From the NCBI GenBank assembly GCA_903887775.1, contig CAISRB010000015.1, positions 62,001 to 126,000 of the forward strand: a stretch of DNA of 64,000 bases, read 5' to 3'. The position numbers were made by a program, and so were the translations under genes. The stretch comes from an uncultured Bacteroidales bacterium (lineage in GTDB: Bacteria; Bacteroidota; Bacteroidia; Bacteroidales; FEN-979). The notes beneath the pieces were generated by a model. That model searched no databases. It was not told the DNA's origin and was given only the letters and a program-made list of their open reading frames with translations. Of this stretch, positions 32,728-42,482 are shown in pieces (the stretch's first letter is position 1; the number at the start of each line of letters is the position of its first letter).

Positions 32728-34794
32728 TTGAAAAAACTTTTCCCTCTTGTCCTGCTATGTTTGATAACATGCAGTTCTACAGACGCAATTGCACAAGCGA
32801 AGCAATACCTGTTGTTCGACCACTTCACAAATACCAGCTGTGGACCCTGCGCCTCCCAAAACCCTTACATGGAAGCTGTTCTGGCCGCTAACTTCGGGCG
32901 TTATCACCAGATCTCTTATCATACATGGTGGCCGGGATCAACTGATCCGTTCTACACGTATAATAAAAAAGACAACCATAAGCGTACAATTTATTATGGA
33001 GTCAGCGCAGTGCCTGATGTTTTTATGTCGGGCAGTACCGAACTCGGAAGCCCTACAGCCGTTACCCAGCAGCTGATAAACAACAACGCATACACATCAG
33101 CGCCTGTAAGGATCAGGGTAAAGGAGACTTCAAGCGGGCTTCAGAGAACCGCAAAGATCACGGTATATACTGTCGGAACACTGCCTGTTTCAACTAGTTA
33201 CAAGATTTTTGGATGCGTGAACGAAAAACATAAACATTATAACACCGCCCCGGGATCCAATGGGGAAAAGGATTTTTACAATGTGATGAGAAAATTGCTT
33301 CCCGATTCGCTGGGTCAGGCTTTCACCCCGGCCCCGGAAGGAGATTCAGTAACGGTAACCTATACCTATACCCTTGATTATGCTGCCTGGGACACTACCC
33401 AGATATATACGCTGGCTTTTTTAGTGAATTATACTTCAAAAAAGATCATTAATTCGGGATCCTCAATTGACCCTGAATGGGAACTGGTGCCTGTTGACGC
33501 AGGTTTTAAAAAAGCTGTACCCGGCAATCCCACGACATACCAGTACAAGGTGTTAAATCTCGGGGACCAGGCCGGGAACTTCCGGTTTAAAATGAGTACC
33601 ATCATCCCTAACGACTGGAGCGCCGATTTTGTGATCAACGGGAATCATTATAGTGACTCCGTTGATATTTCAATCCCGGGAAAAGCTGCCTGGGACCTTT
33701 ACGTGAATATCACGAACGGAGATGTGGCCGCGGTTGGAAACCATACTCTCAGCATGCAATCCCTGGATCATCCCGTGTTTGCCCCCAATGCACTTTCTGC
33801 CTATGTGATCTCGGGTGTAAACGAACTGGTGATTAACAATGACGGGGGATGGGGAGATGGAAGCTCACTGTCGGCCGCCTCTTTCCAGAATAATTATCTC
33901 CGGGGCCTGGGCTATGCAGGAGCTAACGCTTATGATGTCATAGACCTCACTTCGTTTAAACATGCATATGCGGCCAGCTGTCTGGGTGATGTACAGAATT
34001 ATTATTATAACGTTGGATGGTCATTCCCTGCACTTACCGATGATTTTGTTGCAATATTGACTTCCGAACTTAATGCCGGGAAAAGGTTGTTTATCTCCGG
34101 ACAGGATATCGGCTGGGATGTATATACCGGATCCGGCAGCGGCGGCCACTTCACTCTGGCTACGAAGGCATTCTACAACAACTTCCTTGGTGCTGCCTTC
34201 TCGGCCGACGGGGGTACCGCGAACAACCAGTATATAGCCAATCCCACCGACAGTGTTTTTGGTCAGATCCAGAATTCATCCGTGGTCAATGTATACGGCG
34301 GCAGCAATTTCTACCCTGATGAGATCACGCCCACAGGCCCGGGAAAAGAAATATTTTATTACAATGCAGCAAAAACCAGGATAGGGGGTGTAAGGGCAAT
34401 GAGCGGAGCCTGGAAGACTGTGTATCTTGCGGCCAGTCTCGAACAGGTCTCCGATTCGATGGTCCGTAAAAACATCATTAAGCAGGCGCATATCTGGTTT
34501 GCAGGTATTCCTTCAGGGATCAGGCCGGCCAATGAAGGGACGAAGAATTATCTTGCTCAGAATTACCCGAACCCTGCATCAGGAACAACGACCATACTGC
34601 TCGATAATATCAGTAAGGATATGAGCCTCGAGATAATAGACCCGCTTGGCCGGGTGGTTCAGACCGAAACTGTTTTCGAAGGTTCCCCGTTCATTATGGC
34701 CCCGGTTTCCTCACTTAACCCGGGGATCTATTTCTACCGCCTTGTCTCTGACGGAAGGGTGTTGGAAACAAAGCGTATGGTCGTCGTGCGCTAG
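32728..34794 (+). CDS. Secreted Omp28-like protein with type IX sorting domain
   Basis: A 688-residue surface or secreted protein with a TTG start. A signal peptide (residues 1-22) precedes a thioredoxin-fold, Omp28-like domain with the CxxC motif NTSCGPCASQNP. The middle (about 250-590) has beta-sandwich repeats. The C-terminal 80 residues are a T9SS type A sorting domain (NYPNPASGTTTILLDNISKD, GIYFYRL, ending KRMVVVR) that directs export by the type IX system. The CxxC suggests a disulphide or redox role; not proven. Confidence 0.88.
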   Translation: MKKLFPLVLLCLITCSSTDAIAQAKQYLLFDHFTNTSCGPCASQNPYMEAVLAANFGRYHQISYHTWWPGSTDPFYTYNKKDNHKRTIYYGVSAVPDVFMSGSTELGSPTAVTQQLINNNAYTSAPVRIRVKETSSGLQRTAKITVYTVGTLPVSTSYKIFGCVNEKHKHYNTAPGSNGEKDFYNVMRKLLPDSLGQAFTPAPEGDSVTVTYTYTLDYAAWDTTQIYTLAFLVNYTSKKIINSGSSIDPEWELVPVDAGFKKAVPGNPTTYQYKVLNLGDQAGNFRFKMSTIIPNDWSADFVINGNHYSDSVDISIPGKAAWDLYVNITNGDVAAVGNHTLSMQSLDHPVFAPNALSAYVISGVNELVINNDGGWGDGSSLSAASFQNNYLRGLGYAGANAYDVIDLTSFKHAYAASCLGDVQNYYYNVGWSFPALTDDFVAILTSELNAGKRLFISGQDIGWDVYTGSGSGGHFTLATKAFYNNFLGAAFSADGGTANNQYIANPTDSVFGQIQNSSVVNVYGGSNFYPDEITPTGPGKEIFYYNAAKTRIGGVRAMSGAWKTVYLAASLEQVSDSMVRKNIIKQAHIWFAGIPSGIRPANEGTKNYLAQNYPNPASGTTTILLDNISKDMSLEIIDPLGRVVQTETVFEGSPFIMAPVSSLNPGIYFYRLVSDGRVLETKRMVVVR

Positions 34795-36242
34795 CGGACG
34801 GTTGTCCCCGGCTTTACCGTTTGTAATATCCATGAAGCAATCAGCTCAAGAACCCCGGGCTGAATCGTTTCTTCTATATTCCCGTATTCTGACGGAGAGC
34901 CGGTTTTGGCAGTCTGAAAGAGATGATTGACCCCGTGGATTTCCTCGATTGTGTATTTGGAATTCCCTCCGAAAATAAGTGCTTTTTCGATGGCCGGCAG
35001 GTTGATCTTTGAATCTACCTGGAGGTCGAGGTCGCCGTTGATCGCGAGCACTGAGCAATGCACTTTCTTTAAATATAACTGCGGATCAAGTGTGAGGAAA
35101 GTCCGGAACCATGGAGAGATCACCGTTTTAATGGTTTGTTCCATTGATGCTACCGACATGGTGTCGGCACTGCCTTTTTTCCAGGATGCATCATTTTCTT
35201 TTTGCAGAAGTTTGCGGATGGCGGCGGAAGCTTTATCATTATCGGGGTTCTTCTTCACTATATCATAAATCTTCTGGTTAATTGTCTGTGCCTGCTGAAT
35301 GGATTTTTCATCTGCACTGTCGGCTTTCTGAATTTCAGCAGCCTGGGTGAGCAAGATCTTCTCACCTGTAACGCCGGTTCCGGCCATAAGAACAATAAAA
35401 TCCACATCCTTCCTCCCGGAAGAAACGACCGGGGCTATAAGACCTCCCTCGCTATGGCCGATCAGGCCAAGTTTGTTCGTGTCAATTTCGGGGCGGGTCT
35501 TCAGGAAGCCCAGTGCGGCTTCTGCATCAGCAGCAAAATCAAAGGTTGTTGAGGTTGAAAATTTACCCCCCGACTTCCCAACACCCCTGTCGTCGTAACG
35601 TAATACTGCTATGCCCCGGCGGGTGAGGTAATCTGACAGCAACAGGAAGGGCTTGTGACCAAGTAATTCTTCGTCCCTGTTCTGAGGCCCGGATCCTGTA
35701 ATAAGGACAACTGCAGGATATTTCTTCCCCTCTTTGGGCAACGTAAGAGTGCCTGCAAGCGAGATCCCTGCTTTTTCATTTCGGAAACTGATATCCTCCG
35801 ATACATAAGGAAAAGGAGGTATGGGTTCCTGGGGGCGGGCCCGCTTAAAAGCTTCCTGCTTATGCTCGAGGTTGAGAGGGATGTCGAGCCCGCTTTGTTT
35901 CCACCTGCCCTCCAGAACAGAATAGTCCGACGTAAATTTACCCTGGTAAAGGCCAGAGATCAGTTTTGACCTGACTATCATTGAATCAGCAGTGACCTTC
36001 ACGCTGCTTGTGGAAATGCCTTTGGCACCCTGGTCAGGACTGTCGAAGGTCACAATAAGGCTGTCAGACCCGTTCGTTTTGATATTCATAACCATCGTCA
36101 GTGAGATCCCCTGGATCTTCAGCATCCCTACCCATGAACCAACGAGACTGCTGTTCAAAGGTTTGTTCTGGGCCTGGGAATAATTGATCAGAAACAGCAG
36201 TAAACCTGCATACAGAAATAAACTAAGAAAAGTTTTTTTCAT
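34791..36242 (-). CDS. Secreted alpha/beta hydrolase
   Basis: A 483-residue exported hydrolase. Residues 1-24 are a signal peptide. An N-terminal lipocalin-like domain (about 25-135) precedes the hydrolase fold. The nucleophile elbow is GHSEGG, with the oxyanion region VVLITGSGPQNRDE, a probable acid in NGDLDLQV and the catalytic His in EIHGVNHLF. Substrate unknown; esterase or peptidase are both possible. It converges on the T9SS gene with a 4-bp overlap. Confidence 0.88.
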   Translation of the reverse strand: MKKTFLSLFLYAGLLLFLINYSQAQNKPLNSSLVGSWVGMLKIQGISLTMVMNIKTNGSDSLIVTFDSPDQGAKGISTSSVKVTADSMIVRSKLISGLYQGKFTSDYSVLEGRWKQSGLDIPLNLEHKQEAFKRARPQEPIPPFPYVSEDISFRNEKAGISLAGTLTLPKEGKKYPAVVLITGSGPQNRDEELLGHKPFLLLSDYLTRRGIAVLRYDDRGVGKSGGKFSTSTTFDFAADAEAALGFLKTRPEIDTNKLGLIGHSEGGLIAPVVSSGRKDVDFIVLMAGTGVTGEKILLTQAAEIQKADSADEKSIQQAQTINQKIYDIVKKNPDNDKASAAIRKLLQKENDASWKKGSADTMSVASMEQTIKTVISPWFRTFLTLDPQLYLKKVHCSVLAINGDLDLQVDSKINLPAIEKALIFGGNSKYTIEEIHGVNHLFQTAKTGSPSEYGNIEETIQPGVLELIASWILQTVKPGTTVR

Positions 36243-36245
36243 GTG

Positions 36246-37094
36246 TTATTGTTTTGGAATGATGTGCCTGGCGAATGAGTCGGAATAAGCCGAAAAGAAG
36301 CCAACGGCCCCGTTGCTGATATTGCCTTCGACATTGGCCGGGGGGCCTGAGAAGAAAGGGATCTGGATGCCGGCCTGCTGCACCTGCTGGATGAAATCAT
36401 AGTATTCCTTCGTGATTCCGCTCATCTGCACGATCACCGTGTCTCCCGGGTGCAGGGTTTCCCAAGGGTTACCGTTATTGATGTAAAAGGCCGTAAGTCC
36501 CCTGATATAACTACCGTTGAAATACTTGTCGTCGGAAGTGCTCCATTTTTGAATGGAGTCGGACATCAGTTTACCGTTACGGTAATATTTAAGAAGATAA
36601 AAATTCACTTCATCACCGGGTTCCTGGGCGAAGATCTTGATCTGCCAGTGGCCGTTCTTTCCGAGATTCGGATTGAATTCGGTTTGTATCGAATCCAGCC
36701 TTGCCACTTTCATGATCTTGCATGAAGATGTATATTCAGCAACGTTGCCGATTACTTCAGGGAGTTTAATATCCAGGCTGTAGGTTTTTCCTATCGTTCC
36801 CCTGAAATTACTGTCAAGGCTGTATACTCCCGGTTTATTTGGCAGCTCTTCCCTAAGAGTATCAAGGAATGAGCCGTCGGTAAGAGTGACAATGGCATGG
36901 CTCACCATGGGAGGGGGCTGGTTATAGAAATAACTTGCCGACTTACTCAGTGTGACCGATCTCTGCATGCTGTCGGTCGCAAGCCCCCCGTCAACCACAA
37001 GGCGTATATATGAATTATCCAGGTTCACATTGATCCTCTCGGTACATCCGGCGGCAAGCAAGAGGATGAGAAGGCTGAGAAGGAGCTTATTCAT
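36246..37094 (-). CDS. DUF4249 lipoprotein
   Basis: A 282-residue outer-membrane lipoprotein. The signal peptide ends in the lipobox LAAGC. The domain begins INVNLDNSYIRLVVDGGLAT, the DUF4249 pattern. Members are usually encoded next to a TonB receptor and may help it bind ligand, much as SusD does for SusC. It overlaps the TonB receptor gene by 8 bp and is translated after it. Confidence 0.85.
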   Translation of the reverse strand: MNKLLLSLLILLLAAGCTERINVNLDNSYIRLVVDGGLATDSMQRSVTLSKSASYFYNQPPPMVSHAIVTLTDGSFLDTLREELPNKPGVYSLDSNFRGTIGKTYSLDIKLPEVIGNVAEYTSSCKIMKVARLDSIQTEFNPNLGKNGHWQIKIFAQEPGDEVNFYLLKYYRNGKLMSDSIQKWSTSDDKYFNGSYIRGLTAFYINNGNPWETLHPGDTVIVQMSGITKEYYDFIQQVQQAGIQIPFFSGPPANVEGNISNGAVGFFSAYSDSFARHIIPKQ

Positions 37095-39438
37095 GGTTGA
37101 TGTGGAAATTAAAGGTTACAGAAGGAATGATCCCGAAAAGATAGATCTTTTCAGCATAGGTCGTATTGGGGTCTACATTGTCCTGTACAAAATTAATGGA
37201 CCATGTATTATGCCGGTCATAGGCATTGTAAACCGAGAAATTCAGGTCCCAGGTAAATTTGCGGTGAGGTTTTTCCTTTGATGCAAATGTCACTGACAGG
37301 TCGAGGCGGTGGTAATCAGGATAACGGTATGCATTCCGGTCGGAATAGATGGGGATTATCTTGCCTGCGATCGTGGCCCTGCCTGTCGGGAAAGTCACAG
37401 GCGCCCCGGTAGCGTATACCCAGTTGGCTGATACGCTCCAGCGCTTCGCTAACTGGAAATTCAGAACCACACTGATGTTGTTGGGCTTGTCGTATGGAGC
37501 AGGGTAGGGGTTTGCCTGTATTTCGGGGATCTGCCTGAAAGACCTCGAATAAGTGTAGCTTACCCAGCCGCTGACGATCTTTTCATTAAGCCGTACAAGA
37601 AATTCAATACCGTAGGAATACCCTTTTCCTGTTCTTACCTGGCCCTCCAGCGTATCAACCAGCAGCAGCTGTGCAAAATTCTTGAAGTCTATCACATTCT
37701 GCATCCACTTGTAATATACTTCGACTGAAGTCTCAATCGTATTTCTCCGGAAATTCCGGAAATAGCCTAATGCAACCTGGTCCCCGATCTGGGGTTTGAT
37801 GTTGGGACTGGCCGGGAACCATATATCGAGAGGCGTGCCTGCCGATGAGTTCTGGGCGAGTTGCAGATACTGGTAAGTACGGGCATAGCTTGTTTTTACA
37901 GAGGATTTCTCATTGAACTGATACATCAGCCCTATCCTTGGCTCGATGCCCCCGTATGTGTTATAAATTACCCCGGTCTTATAAACACTCGAATCTATAG
38001 CCACATGGGTGGGAGTATAGTGGTATACTGTTCCGGGACCAATATTCTGGAAAAGAGAGAGCCTGAGGCCGTAAGTTGCAACGAGGTGGGTGCCGAATTT
38101 TTGCTCGTTCGTGGCATATACGCCCGATTCAATGGAATAATTCTTTGGGACCTGGATTGTCGTGAAGACCGTTTCGCTGCCCGTTCCGCTGGCTTTCCCG
38201 GGATTTATCATATGGTAAGTCACCGCGCCTCCGATATGAAGGGTGTTGTTTGTATTCAGGTACCATGAGAAGTCGCCTTTTATTCCAAGGTCACGGAGAT
38301 CGGCGTTCCAGTCAAAACTGTTGGTTGCCCCGCTGGGAGTGCCAAGGAGATAACGGTAATCGCTGTATACCGCCGTGAAATTAAAGAACAGTTTCTTCGA
38401 GAATACATGATTCCATCTGAATGTCCCGGTGCCGTTACCCCAGCTCATCCTGGAAAACTGGTTGCTGAACACATCCCTTCCAAAGTAACCGGATAAAAAT
38501 ACCTGATTATTATCGTTGATAACATAATTTATTTTGGCGTTGATGTCATAGAAATACAGGCGGTTGTTCTGAAGAGCCTTATTGGATGAAAGAGGAAGAA
38601 AAAGATCGGCGTAAGTGCGTCTTCCGGAAACAATAAATGAACATCTTTCCTTTTTAATCGGGCCTTCAACTGTAAGTCTGCTGGCAATGATCCCGATACC
38701 ACCGTTAACCTCGAATCCTTTTGAATCGCCTTCGTCCATCCTTACATCAAGAACGGAAGCGAGCCTGCCTCCGTAATTTGCCGGTATGTCTCCTTTATAT
38801 AATTTGACATCCTTCACGGCATCGTTGTTGAATACCGAGAAAAATCCCATGAGATGGGATGCATTGTATACCGTTGCTTCATCCAGCAAAATCAGGTTCT
38901 GGTCGGGCGCCCCTCCCCTTACGCTGTACCCGCTCGAGCCTTCACTCACGCTTTGAACTCCCGGGAGCAGCTGAATAGCCTTGATCACGTCGACTTCCCC
39001 CATAAGTGCAGGGATCTTCTGGATGGTATGGATATCCATTTTGAAAACACTCATTTCCGGTTTGACTACATTCTGGTCGGTCCGGTCACTTTTAACCACC
39101 ACCTCCTGCAACTCTTTCTGCTCGGTCGAAAGTTCGATCTTAAGGCTGAAGTCTTTATCAAGTTTTATTTCCCGGCTGTAAGATGTATAGCCGATAAATG
39201 AAAAGACCAGGTTGTATGTCCCCTGAGGCAAAGTGAGCGAAAACCTTCCGTACTGGTCGGTAGTGGTCCCGGTCTTCATTTCCTTGATGTATACAGTAGC
39301 CCCTACGAGTGACTCCCCGTCGTTTTTATCGCTGACTTTTCCAATGACAGTATATTTTTTAGCGTTCTCAGGCAGGGAGTAAACGTGAAAAGCAGTCAGC
39401 AAACAAAAGAGAGTAAAACAGGTTTTTAAAAACTTCAT
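37087..39438 (-). CDS. TonB-dependent receptor with CarboxypepD-regulatory-like N-terminus
   Basis: A 783-residue outer-membrane receptor. A signal peptide (1-21) is followed by a beta-sandwich domain (about 29-110; VIGKVSDKNDGESLVGATVY). The plug spans about 115-240 (VIKAIQLLPGVQSVSEGSSG, YSVRGGAPDQNLILLDEATV). The barrel ends in a terminal hydrophobic strand (GIIPSVTFNFHINHE). It takes up an unknown ligand with the DUF4249 partner encoded next to it. Confidence 0.93.
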   Translation of the reverse strand: MKFLKTCFTLFCLLTAFHVYSLPENAKKYTVIGKVSDKNDGESLVGATVYIKEMKTGTTTDQYGRFSLTLPQGTYNLVFSFIGYTSYSREIKLDKDFSLKIELSTEQKELQEVVVKSDRTDQNVVKPEMSVFKMDIHTIQKIPALMGEVDVIKAIQLLPGVQSVSEGSSGYSVRGGAPDQNLILLDEATVYNASHLMGFFSVFNNDAVKDVKLYKGDIPANYGGRLASVLDVRMDEGDSKGFEVNGGIGIIASRLTVEGPIKKERCSFIVSGRRTYADLFLPLSSNKALQNNRLYFYDINAKINYVINDNNQVFLSGYFGRDVFSNQFSRMSWGNGTGTFRWNHVFSKKLFFNFTAVYSDYRYLLGTPSGATNSFDWNADLRDLGIKGDFSWYLNTNNTLHIGGAVTYHMINPGKASGTGSETVFTTIQVPKNYSIESGVYATNEQKFGTHLVATYGLRLSLFQNIGPGTVYHYTPTHVAIDSSVYKTGVIYNTYGGIEPRIGLMYQFNEKSSVKTSYARTYQYLQLAQNSSAGTPLDIWFPASPNIKPQIGDQVALGYFRNFRRNTIETSVEVYYKWMQNVIDFKNFAQLLLVDTLEGQVRTGKGYSYGIEFLVRLNEKIVSGWVSYTYSRSFRQIPEIQANPYPAPYDKPNNISVVLNFQLAKRWSVSANWVYATGAPVTFPTGRATIAGKIIPIYSDRNAYRYPDYHRLDLSVTFASKEKPHRKFTWDLNFSVYNAYDRHNTWSINFVQDNVDPNTTYAEKIYLFGIIPSVTFNFHINHE

Positions 39439-39452
39439 GGATCGCGGAAAAA

Positions 39453-40031
39453 TTATGGTCTTATAACGTCGAATTCCCCGTTTTGGTATAGTTTAATGAT
39501 GCGGGAGGGCCTTACCGCGGAAATCACATTATGATATGCCATGACAGTATAATCAGCCTGTTCGTGAATAGAGGGGTCAATGTCATCGAAACTGTGAGGG
39601 TTGGCCCCGCCTGAAATGTTGGCTGAAGTTGAGACAATGGGCCGCCCGAATTCCCTGATGAGCTCCCTGCAGAACTCATGATTTACAATCCGTATTGCCA
39701 CCGAGCCGTCCTCGCCGAGAACGTTAGGGGCCAGATTCCTGCCTTCAGGATAAATTATGGTAAGGGGAGAAGTGATGTTCTTTAAAAGATCCCAGGTGAT
39801 CAGAGGGATGTCATGAACGTACAGAGACAGCTTATCAGCATTGTCGAGAAGGATGATCTGGGATTTACTGTCAATGCGCTTTTTGATCGAGTAGATCTTT
39901 TTTACAGCCTCCGGGTTTGTTGCATCGCAGCCAATACCCCATATGGTGTCGGTAGGGTAAACTATGATGCCACCTGAATTCAATGCATCCAGGCAGGCCA
40001 TGACTTCCTTCTTGAGCAAATCGCTGATCAC
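39453..40031 (-). CDS. Sua5/YciO/YrdC-type threonylcarbamoyl-AMP synthase
   Basis: A 192-residue enzyme from the GTG at 40031. It makes threonylcarbamoyl-AMP for the t6A37 tRNA modification. It has the signature GGIIVYPTDTIWGIGCDATN, the KxR element KKRIDSKSQIILL, and STSANISGGANPHSFDDI. An upstream ATG at 40169 would run 107 bp into the GT9 gene, and the added residues do not look like the family, so I reject it. YciO-type functions cannot be told apart by eye. Confidence 0.9.
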   Translation of the reverse strand: MISDLLKKEVMACLDALNSGGIIVYPTDTIWGIGCDATNPEAVKKIYSIKKRIDSKSQIILLDNADKLSLYVHDIPLITWDLLKNITSPLTIIYPEGRNLAPNVLGEDGSVAIRIVNHEFCRELIREFGRPIVSTSANISGGANPHSFDDIDPSIHEQADYTVMAYHNVISAVRPSRIIKLYQNGEFDVIRP

Positions 40032-40062
40032 AATGATTAATGATAAAGAAGTACAAAGATAC

Positions 40063-41085
40063 CTAATTTTCCTGAGTTTGGCCGGGCAGAGATGGAAATT
40101 GGCCAGGACTGATCGTGACAGCACATTCAAAATGCTGAAGCGGGCATTCCTTTCTGCCATGCAAGCCACAGGGGCGGCATTTCAGCTCTTTGCGGCTCTG
40201 AACGATCCAGTGCTTATCTGACAATGGCCCGAAACCAAAGCCGGGGACCGTGCTGCAGTATACGACCGAAACCGGGGCATTTACCGCCGACGCAAGGTGC
40301 ATGGGAGCGGAGTCGTTCGTGTAATTCATCTGTGCATCCCGCATGAGAGCTGCTGATTCAAGGAAACTCAGGCCTCCGGCAAGGATTTCTATGTTTTCCC
40401 TTCCTGATCCCATCCTGATCGCTTCGCAAAGTTTCAGATCGGCGGAGGATCCAAGAAGGTAAATTTGAATTTCAGAAGGCAGGGTTTGAATCAGTTCAGC
40501 CCATTTGTTTGCAGGGTATTGCTTCGTAAACCATAAGGATGCAGGTGCAATGGTTACATAGGAAGCGGTTTTGAAAGGCAGGACCACAGCTTCATCGGAA
40601 GGGGAGGGGTATAGTTTTGGCTTCAGTAAGCTGCCGGATTCATCGAATCTTTCCCCCGACGGCATAAGCTGCATGATGAGTGAGTTGTTTCGCTCAACTT
40701 CATGAATGCCCTGGCCTATATGATGCCGGATCCGTTTTGTAAAAAGAAATGAAAAAGGGTTCTTGCTGAAACCAACTGTGGTAAGGGCGCCTGAGAAAGC
40801 GGTGAGCAAACCGGTGAGCGCAAAACGCTGAACATTTATGATCAGGTCGTATTTCTTTCTCCTGATCTTTGCTGCAATTCTCAGGTAGTCGCGGTACTTC
40901 CTGGTTTTATCCCACAGCATGATGTCGTTAAGAAAAGGGTGTTCCCTGAATAAACCTTCGAAGCCCTTTTTTATAAGAATATCAATTTCTGCGGATGGGT
41001 ACGCGTGGTGTAAACTTTCGAGCAGGGGAGTGGCAAGGATCACATCGCCGATGGAAGCAGTCTGGATTACGAGTATCTTCATCAC
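40063..41085 (-). CDS. Glycosyltransferase family 9 (heptosyltransferase-like)
   Basis: A 340-residue cytosolic GT-B enzyme for lipopolysaccharide core or a related glycan. It begins MKILVIQTASIGDVILATPL, the GT9 signature. The segment WFTKQYPANKWAELIQTL and the donor site YTNDSAPMHLASAVNAPV are typical. It ends with a cysteine-rich stretch (CRPCGLHGRKECPLQHFEC) also seen in this family. It overlaps the dapD stop by 4 bp. Confidence 0.93.
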   Translation of the reverse strand: MMKILVIQTASIGDVILATPLLESLHHAYPSAEIDILIKKGFEGLFREHPFLNDIMLWDKTRKYRDYLRIAAKIRRKKYDLIINVQRFALTGLLTAFSGALTTVGFSKNPFSFLFTKRIRHHIGQGIHEVERNNSLIMQLMPSGERFDESGSLLKPKLYPSPSDEAVVLPFKTASYVTIAPASLWFTKQYPANKWAELIQTLPSEIQIYLLGSSADLKLCEAIRMGSGRENIEILAGGLSFLESAALMRDAQMNYTNDSAPMHLASAVNAPVSVVYCSTVPGFGFGPLSDKHWIVQSRKELKCRPCGLHGRKECPLQHFECAVTISPGQFPSLPGQTQEN

Positions 41086-41900
41086 ACACTTACATTATAT
41101 TCCCGTAATGCCTGATTCAGTGAAGTTTTCAGGTTCGTCGATGTCTTGCGCTGACCGATGATCAGCGCACAGCTGACCTGGTATTTGCCTGCAGGAAACT
41201 CTTTTTCAAAACTGCCCGGAATAACTACAGACCTTGGAGGAACTGTTCCCTTGTATTCAACAGGCTGACTGCCGGAGACATCGATGATGCGCGTCGAAGA
41301 AGTCAGCACGACATTGGCGCCCAGTACGGCTTCTTTACCTACCCGTACTCCTTCTACAATGATACACCTTGAACCGATAAAACAACCGTCCTCTATAATT
41401 ACCGGTGCAGCCTGGATGGGTTCCAGCACACCTCCAAGCCCGACTCCTCCGCTGAGATGAACATTCTTCCCGACCTGGGCGCAGGATCCAACGGTGGCCC
41501 ATGTATCGACCATGCTGCCATGGTCGATATAAGCCCCTATGTTAATATAAGACGGCATAAGGATCACGCCTTCGGCAATGAAAGAGCCAAAGCGCGCAAC
41601 GGCATGCGGAACCACCCTCACACCTAAGGCTTTAAATCCTTTTTTCAGTGGAATCTTATCGTAGAATTCAAGAGGGCCCGCATTGAAGACTTCCATATCC
41701 TGTATCAGAAAATACAGGATGATGGCTTTTTTAATCCATTCGTTGATGATCCATCCCTCTGCGACGGGTTCTGCAATACGGAGCTTCCCTTTGTCGAGCA
41801 GGCTGATCACATCCCGTATTGCTTTCTGTGTTTCAGGCTTGCCCAGGAGCTCCCTGTTTTCCCAGGAAGATTCTATTGTTGAACGATGCAGACCGGTCAT
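41082..41900 (-). CDS. dapD: Tetrahydrodipicolinate N-succinyltransferase
   Basis: A 272-residue enzyme of lysine and diaminopimelate synthesis, adding a succinyl group from succinyl-CoA. It shows the N-terminal helical part (GKLRIAEPVAEGWIINEWIK) and a left-handed beta helix with hexapeptides (YINIGAYIDHGSMVDTWATV, GVLEPIQAAPVIIEDGCFIG). The conserved KYQVSCALIIG and ASFE-like GSFEKEFP are present. The gene is followed by GT9 (4-bp overlap). Confidence 0.95.
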   Translation of the reverse strand: MTGLHRSTIESSWENRELLGKPETQKAIRDVISLLDKGKLRIAEPVAEGWIINEWIKKAIILYFLIQDMEVFNAGPLEFYDKIPLKKGFKALGVRVVPHAVARFGSFIAEGVILMPSYINIGAYIDHGSMVDTWATVGSCAQVGKNVHLSGGVGLGGVLEPIQAAPVIIEDGCFIGSRCIIVEGVRVGKEAVLGANVVLTSSTRIIDVSGSQPVEYKGTVPPRSVVIPGSFEKEFPAGKYQVSCALIIGQRKTSTNLKTSLNQALREYNVSV

Positions 41901-42021
41901 TTAATGAATTTTTGGAATTCAAATGTACGAAATTTAGGGTTTTAGGCGATGAGCCATGAGAATACAATTTTCATCAATCATCAACCCTGCCACCGCTCTA
42001 CGCTATCTTTTAAAAAAATCG

Positions 42022-42029
42022 TACTTTTG
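42022..42029 (+). promoter_or_regulatory. Bacteroidota -7 element upstream of ruvX
   Basis: TACTTTTG is a perfect TAnnTTTG, 15 bp before the ruvX ATG. It also argues for the ATG at 42045 over the upstream one at 41949. A -33 element is not evident. Confidence 0.45.
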
Positions 42030-42044
42030 CAAAACGATACCGAC

Positions 42045-42482
42045 ATGGGAAGGATACTTGCAATAGATTATGGTCAAAAGCGAAGCGGGATAGCAGTTTC
42101 TGATGAACTCAGGCTGATAGCCACAGCTTTGGGTACAGTTCCCACAATGGAGGTCCTGCGCTTTCTTAAGGACTATGTCGTCAGTAACCCGGTCGAGTGT
42201 TTCGTGGTCGGTGAACCAAAACATATGGACAATTCCCCTTCGGAATCGGCCCGTTTTATTGAGCCTTTCGTAAAGCAACTTATCCGGGCTTTTCCAGGGA
42301 TAAGGGTTGAAAGGATGGATGAACGCTTTACTTCACTGATTGCCGGCAGGACCATACTTGAATCAGGAATAAAAAAAATGGCCCGGCGCAATAAAAACCT
42401 GGTTGATACGGTGAGTGCTACAATAATCCTGCAATCTTTCATGGAATCTGAACGAATGAAAAAAGAGCATAGTAATTCATGA
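42045..42482 (+). CDS. ruvX: Holliday-junction-resolvase-like RuvX/YqgF
   Basis: A 145-residue RNase H-fold nuclease, acting on Holliday junctions or pre-16S rRNA. It starts at MGRILAIDYGQKRSGIAVSD, with the first catalytic Asp in AIDYG and others in VVGEPKHMDNSPSE and LVDTVSATIIL. An in-frame ATG at 41949 would add 32 unrelated residues. It overlaps def by 4 bp, so it is coupled. A good -7 box TACTTTTG lies at 42022-42029. Confidence 0.92.
   Translation: MGRILAIDYGQKRSGIAVSDELRLIATALGTVPTMEVLRFLKDYVVSNPVECFVVGEPKHMDNSPSESARFIEPFVKQLIRAFPGIRVERMDERFTSLIAGRTILESGIKKMARRNKNLVDTVSATIILQSFMESERMKKEHSNS

Noticed and set aside
40032-40169. N-terminal extension of the Sua5-like gene to ATG 40169
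   Set aside because: Runs into the GT9 gene and adds residues unlike the family; GTG 40031 fits better.
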